Part shown: one piece after another, positions 44,001-51,832 of the stretch
Layout: every line of letters begins with the position of its first letter
How positions within the stretch are numbered: the first letter of the stretch is position 1
Origin: Rhizobium sp. J15
Lineage (GTDB): Bacteria > Pseudomonadota > Alphaproteobacteria > Rhizobiales > Rhizobiaceae
Length of the DNA: 64,000 nucleotides
Assembly: GCF_002531825.1 (NCBI RefSeq)
Contig: NZ_NWSX01000026.1
Coordinates: 1 to 64,000 of the forward strand
Direction: 5' to 3'
Program-made: the position numbers and the translations under genes
The notes under the pieces: model-generated
What the model was told of the DNA's origin: nothing
The model's database searches: none
What the model saw: only the letters and a program-made list of their open reading frames with translations

Positions 44001-44029
44001 TCCGGACCTGGAGGCTGCGGAAGGGCTGA
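41003..44029 (+). CDS. Alpha-mannosidase, glycoside hydrolase family 38
   Basis: 1008 residues, no signal peptide, so cytoplasmic. After an N-terminal beta domain, the GH38 catalytic core begins at TGHAHIDLAWLWPY (His254 and Asp256 as zinc ligands), with nucleophile Asp366 in WLPDCFGFSGALPQ, and the zinc-binding FHDILPGSS segment near 575. C-terminal beta domains follow. It removes alpha-linked mannose from oligosaccharides. The promoter carries the same operator as the sugar ABC operon, so it probably processes the imported sugar. Confidence 0.95.
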   Translation: MPLTIAQRLDRLKVRIAELAHWRDRQSSPIGGWTFEGEPIGHHQDWPHRQGVVHFAARVEAPEGWPLEDIRLQLDLGGESLITLSYPDGQSETFGLDPYHQEFPVRGRRFSIATESVARFPFGEPNRAPRLNKARLIRLDGPAHSLHLLLKQVSEAIDVLGEHEVVPHMMDAAEQTLRSLDWPSDTAAYVSRTADAVMQQKIWELPELAENPAGLSDEQSASAASAFEVLTARLKELQKRFPQNGELVLTGHAHIDLAWLWPYRETRRKMRRTFNTALSLMERSADFRFNQSTAHYYAQMEEEDPELLERIKKKVAEGKWETVGGMWVEPDTNMPTGESLARQVLYGQRYFEKTFGARHTVCWLPDCFGFSGALPQILRQGGIDSFFTIKVNWSETNHIPSDLFWWKGLDGSQVLTHTFDNPMQGYNGFVQADCYVPTWKNFRGKVQHHASLLAVGYGDGGGGVTPEMVEREVQLRDFPAIPQARWGTVKSFYEEAHRTASEKSLPVWDGEIYLELHRATLTTQSGVKRKHRHAERALITAETIASLAHLLGAEKPKSLEADWRVVLKNEFHDILPGSSIREVYQDAERELGGVIDNAKAEQAKALQALQAQLPKGSVGDALVVVNPSLAPRPLSATLADGTVVSAAEIVAPLSIAVFDRQALQPAGGLKGTADRLENDHLAVVIGKDGAVASLVHKASGREAVDGSANQLWVYPADKPRNWDAWDIDADYAEKAVRLETPESISLVESGAHRAAIRVIHRYRNSSVTQTYVLTANAKRLDIETTIDWHDRRTLLRTLNPVDVRSRKASFECAFGVVERATHTNTSWEQAMFEAVAHRFVDISEPGFGVALLNNAKYGHSARGNVLGMSLVRGSIYPDPLADEGEQSFTYALMPHDGAWHDGGVLDEALDLNQPLVTAEAQGLSAGTFAPLAVSGTPVAFSGLKPAEEGDGLILRLYEPAGRRGRLSLDLPSGWSASQPLNILEEPMERQGPADIMPFEIRTWRLRKG

Positions 44030-44076
44030 TCCCGGCGCTCGGAAGCGGGACAAACTGCACAAATTGGCCAATTGAG

Positions 44077-44108
44077 ACTATATCTGTTCGTGTAGGAACG
44101 GAGATAGT
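44077..44108. promoter_or_regulatory. Autoregulatory palindrome of the antitoxin gene
   Basis: Arms 44077-44090 (ACTATATCTGTTCG) and 44095-44108 (GGAACGGAGATAGT) are complementary at 11 of 14 positions and end three bases before the ATG at 44112. The form and position fit an operator bound by the antitoxin. Confidence 0.6.
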
Positions 44109-44111
44109 TTC

Positions 44112-44834
44112 ATGGCTGGATCTGAGGCTCAGTTGCATCGCACCCGGCAGGCAGGGGTCGCCGATCGCGTTGCCGCCAAAGTCGCCGACGTGCTGAAAGC
44201 CGAGGCCACATTCGAATCCGGCTCGGTCGCCCTGTCCGCCAGAATTGCGGGCGCGGCGGCCGCAGCCATCATCGATCTGCCCGCCGGGGCGCGACGCGCG
44301 CTCAGCAAGCGCCAGGGCGAACTCGTCCGCCGCATTCGCGGCCTCGTGGAAGCCTTCGGCGATGCGCCTGACGGCGGCAGGATCGCACTCGAAATTCCAG
44401 GTTCCGTGGAGCCCTCCAGAGGCGAGGGGCTCGGGAAGATCGTGACAGCGGAAGAGGGCGAGCGCCTGCTGGACGCGCTTGCGGTCGCCCGCAAGCTGGA
44501 GGATTGGGCCGGGCCGGTTGCCGGCGCGAGCGAGCTCCAGCGCGATTTCGGCATTGCGCGCTCCACCCTCAATCGCTGGCAGCACGCCGGCGAGGTCATC
44601 GCGCTGTTGAAAGGAACGAGGAAGCACGTCTATCCGATCGAGCAGTTCATCGACGGGCGGCCGGCAAAAGGCATCGGCGCGATCGCCGCGCTCGTTGCCA
44701 ATCAGCGTGTCGCCTGGCTGTGGCTCGGCCAGCCGAACCCGATGCTCGGCGGACGCCGGCCGATAGACCTCCTGAAGCAGGATCGCGCCGGCGAGGTGAT
44801 CGACGCGGCGCAGAGCTATTTCGCCCCGCAATGA
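44112..44834 (+). CDS. Xre/MbcA/ParS-type antitoxin (DUF2384 C-terminus)
   Basis: 240 residues. An HTH-like part sits at about 135-175 (ELQRDFGIARSTLNRWQHAGEVIAL), and the C-terminus VAWLWLGQPNPMLGGRRPIDLLKQDRAGEVIDAAQSYF is the toxin-binding DUF2384 domain found in antitoxins of RES (NAD-degrading) toxins. The N-terminal 130 residues are unusual and helical. The expected toxin gene should start at the overlapping ATGA (44831), but that frame stops after 40 codons. Confidence 0.8.
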   Translation: MAGSEAQLHRTRQAGVADRVAAKVADVLKAEATFESGSVALSARIAGAAAAAIIDLPAGARRALSKRQGELVRRIRGLVEAFGDAPDGGRIALEIPGSVEPSRGEGLGKIVTAEEGERLLDALAVARKLEDWAGPVAGASELQRDFGIARSTLNRWQHAGEVIALLKGTRKHVYPIEQFIDGRPAKGIGAIAALVANQRVAWLWLGQPNPMLGGRRPIDLLKQDRAGEVIDAAQSYFAPQ

Positions 44835-44953
44835 AGCTCGACAAATCAGTCCTGCAGCGTCTGGCCGTCAGGGCCGATGTCACCGACTATGTCAGGATCG
44901 TCTCTCGGTCCGATACTCGATGTCTGGATGTGACTGTAATATCTGGGAAATGA
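44831..44953 (+). pseudogene. Truncated partner of the antitoxin (probable RES toxin remnant)
   Basis: Starts in a 4-base ATGA overlap with the antitoxin and encodes only 40 residues (MKLDKSVLQRLAVRADVTDY...). The overlap is the usual coupling of antitoxin and toxin, and the first ~28 residues resemble the N-terminus of RES-domain toxins, then the sequence diverges and stops. No RES-domain remainder is seen before the terminator at 45044. An alternative is a genuine short peptide. Confidence 0.5.
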
Positions 44954-45043
44954 TCTACATCTGCGAGAAGTCTTTCGGCGGTTGATGCCGCCTGAGGCGG
45001 CCCCGTATCCACTTTCGGCGCTCACTATCCCGATCGCGCATCC

Positions 45044-45078
45044 AAGTTCCGGGCGCGGCGAAAGCGGAACTTTTTATT
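45044..45078 (+). terminator. Intrinsic terminator after the antitoxin locus
   Basis: AAGTTCCG (45044-45051) pairs with CGGAACTT (45065-45072), 13-base loop, then TTTATT: a rho-independent terminator for the antitoxin transcript. Confidence 0.75.
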
Positions 45079-45218
45079 AGACCTTTATCGACTGTTAGTG
45101 GGCCCAGGCCATGGCAAAAGTGCTTCCCCTTCGAGGAGGGTGAGGAAAAGCCGGAGGCAGAGACGGCGGTCGAATGAAGTCGATCGCCCATTCGATGGCC
45201 GGCGGGAGATATGAGGAC

Positions 45219-45238
45219 TCCTGCTGCGCTCAGCAGGA
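45219..45238 (+). promoter_or_regulatory. Hairpin masking the chemoreceptor ribosome-binding site
   Basis: TCCTGCTG and CAGCAGGA form a perfect 8-base-pair stem with a CGCT loop. The AGGA of the right arm is the only Shine-Dalgarno-like sequence, eight bases before the ATG at 45247, so it would be paired when folded. Confidence 0.5.
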
Positions 45239-45246
45239 ACTGAAAC

Positions 45247-47274
45247 ATGCCAAGCATCTTTTCGCGCATCAGCACAAAACTGGCCACGCTTTCCGCCATC
45301 GGCATCTTCCTGGTGACGGTCATGCTCCTGACCGTCTGGCAGGGCGGCCATCATCTGTACGAACGCGCGAAATATCGCGACGAACTGTTGATCGTTTCGC
45401 GCGATCTCGTCGACGCCAAGGCTTCCTGGCGCGGCATGCAGGTCGGCGTGCGCGATCTGCGTCTCGCCAAATCCGCAGATGAGGTCGCCAAGGCGACCGA
45501 TTACATCGCCGCGCGCCATCACTCGGTTGTCAAATATCTCGACGATGCCAATGCCGGGCTGCGAATGGAGGTCGACAAGGACCGGATCGTCAAGCTTAAG
45601 GCCCTGGGCGACAGGCTTTTCGCCGCGACCGGCAATATGGTCGAAATCGCCAGGGAAAGGCTCGCCCTCAAGGCCGCCGATACGTCCTTCGATGCAAAGG
45701 AGAGCGAGGCTCAGACGAGCCTGCTGGCAATTTCAGCCGACGCATCCAAGCTGATCGATGAAGGGGTGGACTCGGCCAAGGCCATGGCGGCCACGGCAGA
45801 GGAAGAGGCGGATGCCGCCGCTCTTCTGGTCCTCAGCCTCAATCTCGGCATCGGCCTCCTGACCATCGTCACGCTGATCGCCGCCGCCATATTCGGTTCG
45901 CGGGTGGTCGCAAAGCCGATCGGCCGGATCACCGCAAGCATGAACGATCTTGCCGAGGGCAGGCTCGACGTCGCCATTCCCTTCGCCGGCCGGCATGACG
46001 AAATCGGCCAGATGGCCCGGGCCGTCGAGGTGTTCAAGCAGAACGGCGTCAAGGTGCGCGAGCTGGACGCGGCCGGCGCCGACAAGCGGGCCAAGGTCGT
46101 CGAAATGCAGAAGAGCGTCGATGCGGTCATCACCGCGGCTGCGGCCGGCGACTTCACGCAGCGCGCGCCCGAGGAGTTCGGCTATCCCGATCTCAACCGC
46201 ATCGTCATCGGTCTCAACCAACTCGTCGCCTCGGTCGATCGCGGCGTTACGGAAACCCGCCGGGTGGTTTCCGCTCTGGCGAACGGCGACCTGACCGAGA
46301 GTATGCGCGGCGAGTTCCAGGGCTGCTTCGCGGAACTGCAGACCAATGTCAACGCGACCATGACCAACCTGCGTGCCGTCCTCGGCGAAGTGCGCGCGGC
46401 CGTCGACATCATCAATGGCGGCGCCGGCGAGATGCGCATCGCCTCTGGCGACCTGTCGAACCGCACCGAGCAGCAGGCGGCGTCGCTGGAGGAAACCTCC
46501 TCGGCGCTCGAGCAAATCACCGTCGCGGTGAAGAACTCGACCGAGCGCGCGCTGGAAGCGAGCCACATGGTCGACGAAGCGAAGAAAAGCACCGGCCAGT
46601 CGAGCGCCGTCGTCAGCCAGGCCGTCTCGGCGATGGGACGGATCGAGCAGGCCTCGGGCGAAATCGTCCAGATCATCAACGTCATCGACGAGATCGCCTT
46701 CCAGACCAATCTTCTGGCGCTGAATGCCGGCGTCGAGGCGGCGCGCGCCGGTGAAGCCGGCAAGGGTTTTGCGGTCGTTGCCCAGGAGGTCAGGGAACTC
46801 GCGCAGCGTTCGGCCAATGCCGCCAAGGACATCAAGCTGCTGATCAACCGCTCCAGCGACGAGGTCCATGCCGGCGTGAAGCTGGTGACGGCGACGGGCG
46901 AAGCGCTGGGCAGCATCCAGGACCACGTCGTCAAGATCGATGGGCATGTCCGCTCGATCGCAACGGCGGCCCGCGAGCAGTCGACCGGCCTCTCGGAAGT
47001 CTCGACCGCGGTCAACCAGATGGATCAGGTGACACAGCAGAATGCGGCCATGGTCGAGGAATCGACGGCGGCGACCAATCGCCTGGCGGAGGAGGCGGCA
47101 AACCTTGCCCGGCTGATCGCCCGCTTCAAGCTGGATGCCGCGCAGATGGCGCCGCGTGCCGTAACTCCTGAAAGCCGGCCGGTGACCTCGCCCGCCCGCG
47201 CCCTCGGCCGCAAAATCGCCGGCGCCTTCGGCGGAAAGGCTGCGACGGCTGCTGCCTCATGGGAAGAGTTCTGA
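45247..47274 (+). CDS. Methyl-accepting chemotaxis protein
   Basis: 675 residues. Transmembrane helices at about 12-32 and 195-218 enclose a helical ligand-binding domain of about 160 residues (four-helix-bundle type). HAMP follows, and a second HAMP-like segment near 285-345, then the MA signalling domain with the hairpin tip EIAFQTNLLALNAGVEAARAGE and flanking methylation helices. The C-terminus ends in SWEEF, matching the xWxxF tether for CheR/CheB. Ligand unknown. No che genes nearby, so it feeds a chemotaxis pathway encoded elsewhere. Confidence 0.95.
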   Translation: MPSIFSRISTKLATLSAIGIFLVTVMLLTVWQGGHHLYERAKYRDELLIVSRDLVDAKASWRGMQVGVRDLRLAKSADEVAKATDYIAARHHSVVKYLDDANAGLRMEVDKDRIVKLKALGDRLFAATGNMVEIARERLALKAADTSFDAKESEAQTSLLAISADASKLIDEGVDSAKAMAATAEEEADAAALLVLSLNLGIGLLTIVTLIAAAIFGSRVVAKPIGRITASMNDLAEGRLDVAIPFAGRHDEIGQMARAVEVFKQNGVKVRELDAAGADKRAKVVEMQKSVDAVITAAAAGDFTQRAPEEFGYPDLNRIVIGLNQLVASVDRGVTETRRVVSALANGDLTESMRGEFQGCFAELQTNVNATMTNLRAVLGEVRAAVDIINGGAGEMRIASGDLSNRTEQQAASLEETSSALEQITVAVKNSTERALEASHMVDEAKKSTGQSSAVVSQAVSAMGRIEQASGEIVQIINVIDEIAFQTNLLALNAGVEAARAGEAGKGFAVVAQEVRELAQRSANAAKDIKLLINRSSDEVHAGVKLVTATGEALGSIQDHVVKIDGHVRSIATAAREQSTGLSEVSTAVNQMDQVTQQNAAMVEESTAATNRLAEEAANLARLIARFKLDAAQMAPRAVTPESRPVTSPARALGRKIAGAFGGKAATAAASWEEF

Positions 47275-47296
47275 GCAAACGCTCGGGATCGCCAAT

Positions 47297-47325
47297 GAGC
47301 GCAGGCAGCATTCCTGCCTGCGCTC
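47297..47325. terminator. Hairpin between convergent genes
   Basis: GAGCGCAGGCAG and CTGCCTGCGCTC form a perfect 12-base-pair stem with a 5-base loop, 22 bases after the chemoreceptor stop and before the end of the convergent hydrolase gene. Could stop transcription from either side. Confidence 0.6.
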
Positions 47326-47363
47326 GACAGCGGTGCGCCAATGCCAAGCGCACCGGATGCCTT

Positions 47364-48143
47364 TTACTTGGATATGTCCGCCGTCGCCGCCAGAATCACT
47401 TTGGCTACTTCGGCCGGCTGCGACAGTTGCGGCGTGTGGCCCGCCGCCAGGGTGACGACATGGGCCGAGATTTTCTGCGCCATCGCCTTCTGCAGCTCCG
47501 GCTGGATCATGCGGTCCTCTTCGCTGACGATGTACCAGGACGGCTTCGTCTTCCAGGCCGCGTCGCTCACTTTCTCCTCGAAATTCTTGCCGCGCACGGG
47601 ACCTTGCGTGACCGTCATCAGCTGCGTTTCTGCAGCCGGCAGATCCTGAGCCAGATGCTGTGAGACGCCTTCGAGGCTGAGCATCAGGAAGCCCTCCTTG
47701 TCCGCGACGATATGCGCGAAGCCCGACGGAGGCGGATAATCCTTCGACAGGTCGGCAACCGACTGGCCTTCGGAGGGGGCGAAGGCGGCGACATAGACCA
47801 GCGATTTGACACGCTCATGCAGGCCGGCTTCGGTGATGACGACGCCGCCCCAGGAGTGGCCGACCAGAACGACCGGGCCGGTTTGCCTGTCGAGCGCGCG
47901 CCGCGTGGCCGTCACGTCGTCGGCGAGCGACGTCAGCGGGTTCTGCACCGAGACGACCTGCAGCCCCTGCGCCTGGAGCAGCGGGATGACTTTGCTCCAG
48001 GCCGACCCGTCCGCAAACGCGCCGTGTACGAGCACGACGGTCGGTTTCTGCTGATCGGAAGAGCCCACGGGTGCGGCGTTGGAAGCGAACGCGCTGCTGC
48101 CCAGAGCGGCCGCCAGGACTGCTTTTTTTGCGAAAGACGACAT
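47364..48143 (-). CDS. Exported alpha/beta hydrolase
   Basis: 259 residues from ATG 48143 with AAGGAG upstream. Signal peptide SSFAKKAVLAAALGSSAFASNAA. Oxyanion motif LVHGAFADGSAW, nucleophile Ser in VGHSWGGVV, Asp in the LYS-like WYIVSEEDRMI segment and His in LAAGHTPQLSQPAEVA complete the triad. Similar proteins are called arylesterases or salicylate-esterase-like hydrolases; substrate unknown. Divergent from a LysR regulator. Confidence 0.9.
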   Translation of the reverse strand: MSSFAKKAVLAAALGSSAFASNAAPVGSSDQQKPTVVLVHGAFADGSAWSKVIPLLQAQGLQVVSVQNPLTSLADDVTATRRALDRQTGPVVLVGHSWGGVVITEAGLHERVKSLVYVAAFAPSEGQSVADLSKDYPPPSGFAHIVADKEGFLMLSLEGVSQHLAQDLPAAETQLMTVTQGPVRGKNFEEKVSDAAWKTKPSWYIVSEEDRMIQPELQKAMAQKISAHVVTLAAGHTPQLSQPAEVAKVILAATADISK

Positions 48144-48250
48144 CAATACTCCTTGGTGTTTGGCAACCGCCGCGCTGCGGCGGAAGGTGGCGAGTGTGAT
48201 GGCGGGACTGTACTTATGAAACCAAGGAGAATAAATTCGCCGACGGGTTC

Positions 48251-49168
48251 ATGATAGCAAACTCAGAGTTTCAAATGGACAAGCTCGCCTGCATGCTGGT
48301 TTTCGTGAAAGCCGTCGAAATGGGCTCGATTTCAGCCGCTGCCGAAGAGCTCGATCTGTCGTCGCAATTGGCCGGCAAGCAGCTGAGGGCGCTGGAGCAG
48401 GGGCTGGGAATCAAGCTGCTGACCCGGACCACCCGCAAGCAAAGCCTCACCGACGGCGGTCGCATTTTCTACGATCATGCCAAGAACATCCTGGCGGAAA
48501 TGGCGGCGGCTGAAGCGCTGATCGCCGAAACGCGCGCGACCCCGCGCGGACGGCTTCGCATCAGCGCGCCGATCACCTTCGGCAGCCACGCCCTTGCGCC
48601 CGAACTGCCGGACTACCTCAAGCGCCACCCCGAGATATCCCTGGATCTCAGCCTCACCAACCGGACGGTCGATCTGGTGGAGGAGGGTTTCGATGTCGTT
48701 TTCCGCACCGGCGATCTTCCGGACAGCGGATTGCTGGCGAGACGTCTGGCGCCGCTGCGCCTAGTCGTCTGCGCCGCGCCGGCCTATCTCCGATCGGCGG
48801 AAAAACTCGTCCAGCCGGAAGATCTGCAGCGGCACGAGTGCCTGATTTTCTCGCATACGTCGCTGCGCACGCAATGGTCCTTCGAGGGGCCGCAGGGCCG
48901 TGTGACAGTGCCGGTGGCCGGACGGTTTTCGACCGACAGCGGCGAAGCGCTTCGCGCCGCCGCCGTGGCGGGCATGGGCGTACTCCTTCAGCCGCACGAA
49001 CTCGTGGCCGAAGAAATCAGTGCCGGCCGGCTGGTGAGGCTCCTGCCGGAATACGAGCCGCCCGCGCGCCCCCTGCATGCGCTCTATGCTCCGGACCGGC
49101 GAATGACGCCGAAGCTGCGGAGCTTTCTGGACTTTGCCGTGCAGAAGTTCGCCGGCGAGCAGCGCTGA
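48251..49168 (+). CDS. LysR family transcriptional regulator
   Basis: 305 residues (or 297 from the ATG at 48275, MDKLACMLVF). HTH VKAVEMGSISAAAEELDLSSQLAGKQLRALEQGLGIKLLTRTTR, then an effector-binding domain with GRLRISAPITFGSHALAPELPDYLKRHPEISLDL. Belongs to the CrgA/DmlR-like branch. Divergent from the exported hydrolase at 47364, its likely target; the 107-base gap holds both promoters. Confidence 0.91.
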   Translation: MIANSEFQMDKLACMLVFVKAVEMGSISAAAEELDLSSQLAGKQLRALEQGLGIKLLTRTTRKQSLTDGGRIFYDHAKNILAEMAAAEALIAETRATPRGRLRISAPITFGSHALAPELPDYLKRHPEISLDLSLTNRTVDLVEEGFDVVFRTGDLPDSGLLARRLAPLRLVVCAAPAYLRSAEKLVQPEDLQRHECLIFSHTSLRTQWSFEGPQGRVTVPVAGRFSTDSGEALRAAAVAGMGVLLQPHELVAEEISAGRLVRLLPEYEPPARPLHALYAPDRRMTPKLRSFLDFAVQKFAGEQR

Positions 49169-49198
49169 TGCAGAGAGATGGCTTCGAGCCATTTCGGA

Positions 49199-50128
49199 TC
49201 ACTGCGACCAGCTGGCCGCCGATCGAAAAGCCTCAGGCCGGGCGGCAAAATTCTCGACCACGAAATCCACGAAAGCGCGGATTTTGGGTGAAAGCTGGCG
49301 GTTCGACGGCCAGACGAGCGAGAGCGAACCGAAGGGCGCCATGAAGGCGGTGAGGACGGGGGTCAGCGTGCCGGGCCGGATATGCGGCTCGGCGACGTAG
49401 ACGGGCAGATGCGCGAGGCCGAGCCCGTCTCTCGCCGCCCGCAGCCCGGCATCGGTGTTGTTGAATGTCAGGCTTTTCGGCAGAAGCAGCCGCTCGTGCG
49501 GCGGGCGGAACGCCCAGGGCGCGATGCGGCCGCTGGATGGATATTTGAAGTGAATGCAGGCGTGCCGGGTGAGATCATCAGGCGTCTCCGGCCGACCATG
49601 GCGCTCGAGATAGGCGGGACTTGCGCAGACGACGAAATGCTGCTCGCCGAGAGGACGGGCGATCAGCCGCGCATCGGCCAGCTCGCCGCTGCGCACGACG
49701 ACATCGAGCCCTTCCGTAACGAGATCGATGACCCTGTCTTCGAAATCGATGTCGAGTTCGATCTCGGGGAAGCGCGCGGCGAAGCTCGGCAGGATCGGCA
49801 TCAGAAGATGGTGGCCGACGATATGCGGAACGCTGACGCGCAGGCGCCCCCTCGGCCGGTCCCGGCCCTTTGACACGGCCGCCTCCGCGTCCTGCATGTC
49901 GTCGAGGACGCGTTTGTAGTGCTCGTAGAGGACTGTTCCTTCCTCGGTCAGGCTGATGCTGCGCGTCGTCCGATTGAAGAGCCGCACGCCGAGGCGGCTT
50001 TCCAGGCGCGCTACCGCTTTGCCGATCGCCGAAGGCGAAACGCCGGCAAGGCGGGCGGCGGCGACATAGCTCTGCTGTTCGGCGGCATGAACGAAGGCGA
50101 CGACGCTTGCGAGACTATCCACGGCCAC
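49199..50128 (-). CDS. LysR family transcriptional regulator
   Basis: 309 residues. HTH in VAFVHAAEQQSYVAAARLAGVSPSAIGKAVARLESRLGVRLFNRTTR; effector domain begins GRLRVSVPHIVGHHLLMPILPSF. Same CrgA/DmlR-like branch as the previous regulator. Convergent with it (30 bases apart) and divergent from the hydrolase at 50243, which it probably controls. Two adjacent LysR/hydrolase pairs in mirror arrangement. Confidence 0.92.
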   Translation of the reverse strand: MAVDSLASVVAFVHAAEQQSYVAAARLAGVSPSAIGKAVARLESRLGVRLFNRTTRSISLTEEGTVLYEHYKRVLDDMQDAEAAVSKGRDRPRGRLRVSVPHIVGHHLLMPILPSFAARFPEIELDIDFEDRVIDLVTEGLDVVVRSGELADARLIARPLGEQHFVVCASPAYLERHGRPETPDDLTRHACIHFKYPSSGRIAPWAFRPPHERLLLPKSLTFNNTDAGLRAARDGLGLAHLPVYVAEPHIRPGTLTPVLTAFMAPFGSLSLVWPSNRQLSPKIRAFVDFVVENFAARPEAFRSAASWSQ

Positions 50129-50242
50129 ATCCGATTGAGGATATTTTGTCCTTTATGTAAGTCCCTGTGCGACGATTGATCAAGATTGCGTAACAAATAT
50201 CCTTTGTCTCGAGGCCCGGCCCAACTTGAAGGAGCGAATGCC

Positions 50243-51079
50243 ATGCGGGACTATGCAAAGGAATTGCCCGAGCACAGGGAAAAATTCATCGGAGAGAACG
50301 ACCTGTTCCTTGAGATATTTCATGGGAACCATGGCTCGCAGCAGCTCGGGCGGCCGTCTCTGCTGTTCATCCATGGCGCCTTCACCGGAAGCTGGATGTG
50401 GAGCAAATACATTCCGCATTTCATGGCCGCAGGATGGAACTCTTACTGCATCAATCTGCGCGGCCACTACAAAAGCAGATCGGTCGATTTCACGCAGGTC
50501 GAATTCGAGGATTATCTCGAAGACATCAGGGTGGCGATCGCCGAAATCGTCGATGACAGCGGAAGCCCGCCTGTCGTGATCGGCTTCAGCATGGGCGGGA
50601 TCCTCAGCCAGAAACTGGCGGAAAGCGTGGAGATCGCCGGGCTGGTGCTGATCGATTCCAGCATCTGCAGGCAGGTGCATGAAGCGGTGCCCTATCAGGG
50701 CCTTGCGCCACGGGAGCCCGGTCTCGCCGTGCCCGCGCCGGCGGGCGGCGAGCAGTTCAGCGCCGACGAGACCTCCGAGGATATCGCGTTCCAGCGGAAA
50801 TACCTGTCCATGGAGTCAGGCAAGGCTTTCGCCGCCTTCTCCTTTCATTTCGGAGCGGAGGGAATTTCCGTCGACGGCCGAGGGATCACCTGTCCCAGCC
50901 TGGTCATCTCGGCCGTCGACGATGAGGATGATGACCGGCGCGGCCGGGCGGCGGCGCGGCACATCGGCGGCGAATATCTGGGTCTTGCCGGCACGACGCA
51001 TACGGGCCTGCTGGTCGGGCAACGGTATCACGAAGCGGTCAGCCGCATCATGATCTGGCTGAGGCGCTTCGACGGATAA
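50243..51079 (+). CDS. Alpha/beta hydrolase
   Basis: 278 residues from ATG 50243 (MRDYAKELPEHREKF), with GAAGGAG upstream; an upstream in-frame TTG is less likely. No signal peptide. Motifs: FIHGAFTGSWMW, nucleophile elbow GFSMGGILS with Ser, and a late His in AGTTHTGLLVG; the acid is probably in SAVDDEDD. Cytoplasmic esterase or lipase-like enzyme of unknown substrate. Not related in detail to the hydrolase at 47364. Confidence 0.85.
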   Translation: MRDYAKELPEHREKFIGENDLFLEIFHGNHGSQQLGRPSLLFIHGAFTGSWMWSKYIPHFMAAGWNSYCINLRGHYKSRSVDFTQVEFEDYLEDIRVAIAEIVDDSGSPPVVIGFSMGGILSQKLAESVEIAGLVLIDSSICRQVHEAVPYQGLAPREPGLAVPAPAGGEQFSADETSEDIAFQRKYLSMESGKAFAAFSFHFGAEGISVDGRGITCPSLVISAVDDEDDDRRGRAAARHIGGEYLGLAGTTHTGLLVGQRYHEAVSRIMIWLRRFDG

Positions 51080-51085
51080 TCCGGA

Positions 51086-51721
51086 TCAGTCCTTCAAGCC
51101 GAGGCTCGCCAGCAGCCTGATAATATAGGCTTCCAGCCCGCCCACCATGTCGAAACGGTCGGGATCGCGCAGCCAGAGCATCTGCAGGCCGTCCATGACG
51201 GCGATCAGTTCGGCGGCCATGGCTTTACCGTCTATGCCGGCATCGATCGAGCCGTCGGCGGCGGCCCGCTCGAAGGTCGCGGCGATATGCTGCTGCATCT
51301 CGGTGGCGCGATCGAAAAACCAGGCCTTGGCGGGATGGTCCTTCATCAGGCTCTCGGCATTCAGGATGGCGAAGGCCCGGATGACCTCGACCATGCCGGC
51401 ATTGCGGCGGAAGATTTCGACCATGCCCTTGAGCAGGCCGCGGAGATCGGCGCGATAATGGCCGATGAAACCGGCGCTATCGAGATCGCGCTTGGCGAGG
51501 ATCGCCAGCAGCAGATCGACCTTGGTCGGGAAATGGTGCAGCAGGCCGGGCAGCGACAGGCCGACATCGCGGGCGATGTCGCCGATCGCGGCATTCTGGT
51601 AGCCATCCTCGGCAAAACGCCGCATCGCCGCCGCCAGGATCTCCGCGCGGCGCGTCTCCCCCTTGCGGGATCGCCGCCGCCGCTTCTCCTCTCCGACATT
51701 CTGTTCCGACAATTCCGCCAT
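51086..51721 (-). CDS. TetR family transcriptional regulator
   Basis: 211 residues from ATG 51721 (MAELSEQNVGEEKRRRRSRK). HTH at about 25-70: RRAEILAAAMRRFAEDGYQNAAIGDIARDVGLSLPGLLHHFPTKVDLL. The C-terminal ligand domain includes AKAWFFDRATEMQQHIAATFERAAADG. Open frame continues far upstream antisense to the glucosidase, but that is not coding. Divergent from the GH3 gene with a palindromic operator in the 111-base gap. Confidence 0.9.
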   Translation of the reverse strand: MAELSEQNVGEEKRRRRSRKGETRRAEILAAAMRRFAEDGYQNAAIGDIARDVGLSLPGLLHHFPTKVDLLLAILAKRDLDSAGFIGHYRADLRGLLKGMVEIFRRNAGMVEVIRAFAILNAESLMKDHPAKAWFFDRATEMQQHIAATFERAAADGSIDAGIDGKAMAAELIAVMDGLQMLWLRDPDRFDMVGGLEAYIIRLLASLGLKD

Positions 51722-51772
51722 CGTCCCCGGTGCCTTTTCATGCTCTCCAATCCATACATCAGCTTTGCCCGA

Positions 51773-51803
51773 TTGACATCTTAAAAATACCGAGTAATCG
51801 GTA
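51773..51803 (+). promoter_or_regulatory. Beta-glucosidase promoter with TetR-type palindrome
   Basis: -35 TTGACA at 51773-51778; perfect inverted repeat TACCGA-GTAA-TCGGTA at 51788-51803 covers the -10 position. A 16-base site of this form between divergent tetR and GH3 genes is a likely TetR operator repressing the glucosidase. Confidence 0.65.
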
Positions 51804-51832
51804 GGTTTAAGGATTGACCCCGGGAGGCTTGC

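Noticed and set aside
42203..44071. A 622-codon open frame opposite the alpha-mannosidase
   Set aside because: Antisense shadow of a clear GH38 enzyme; no family motif or ribosome-binding site.
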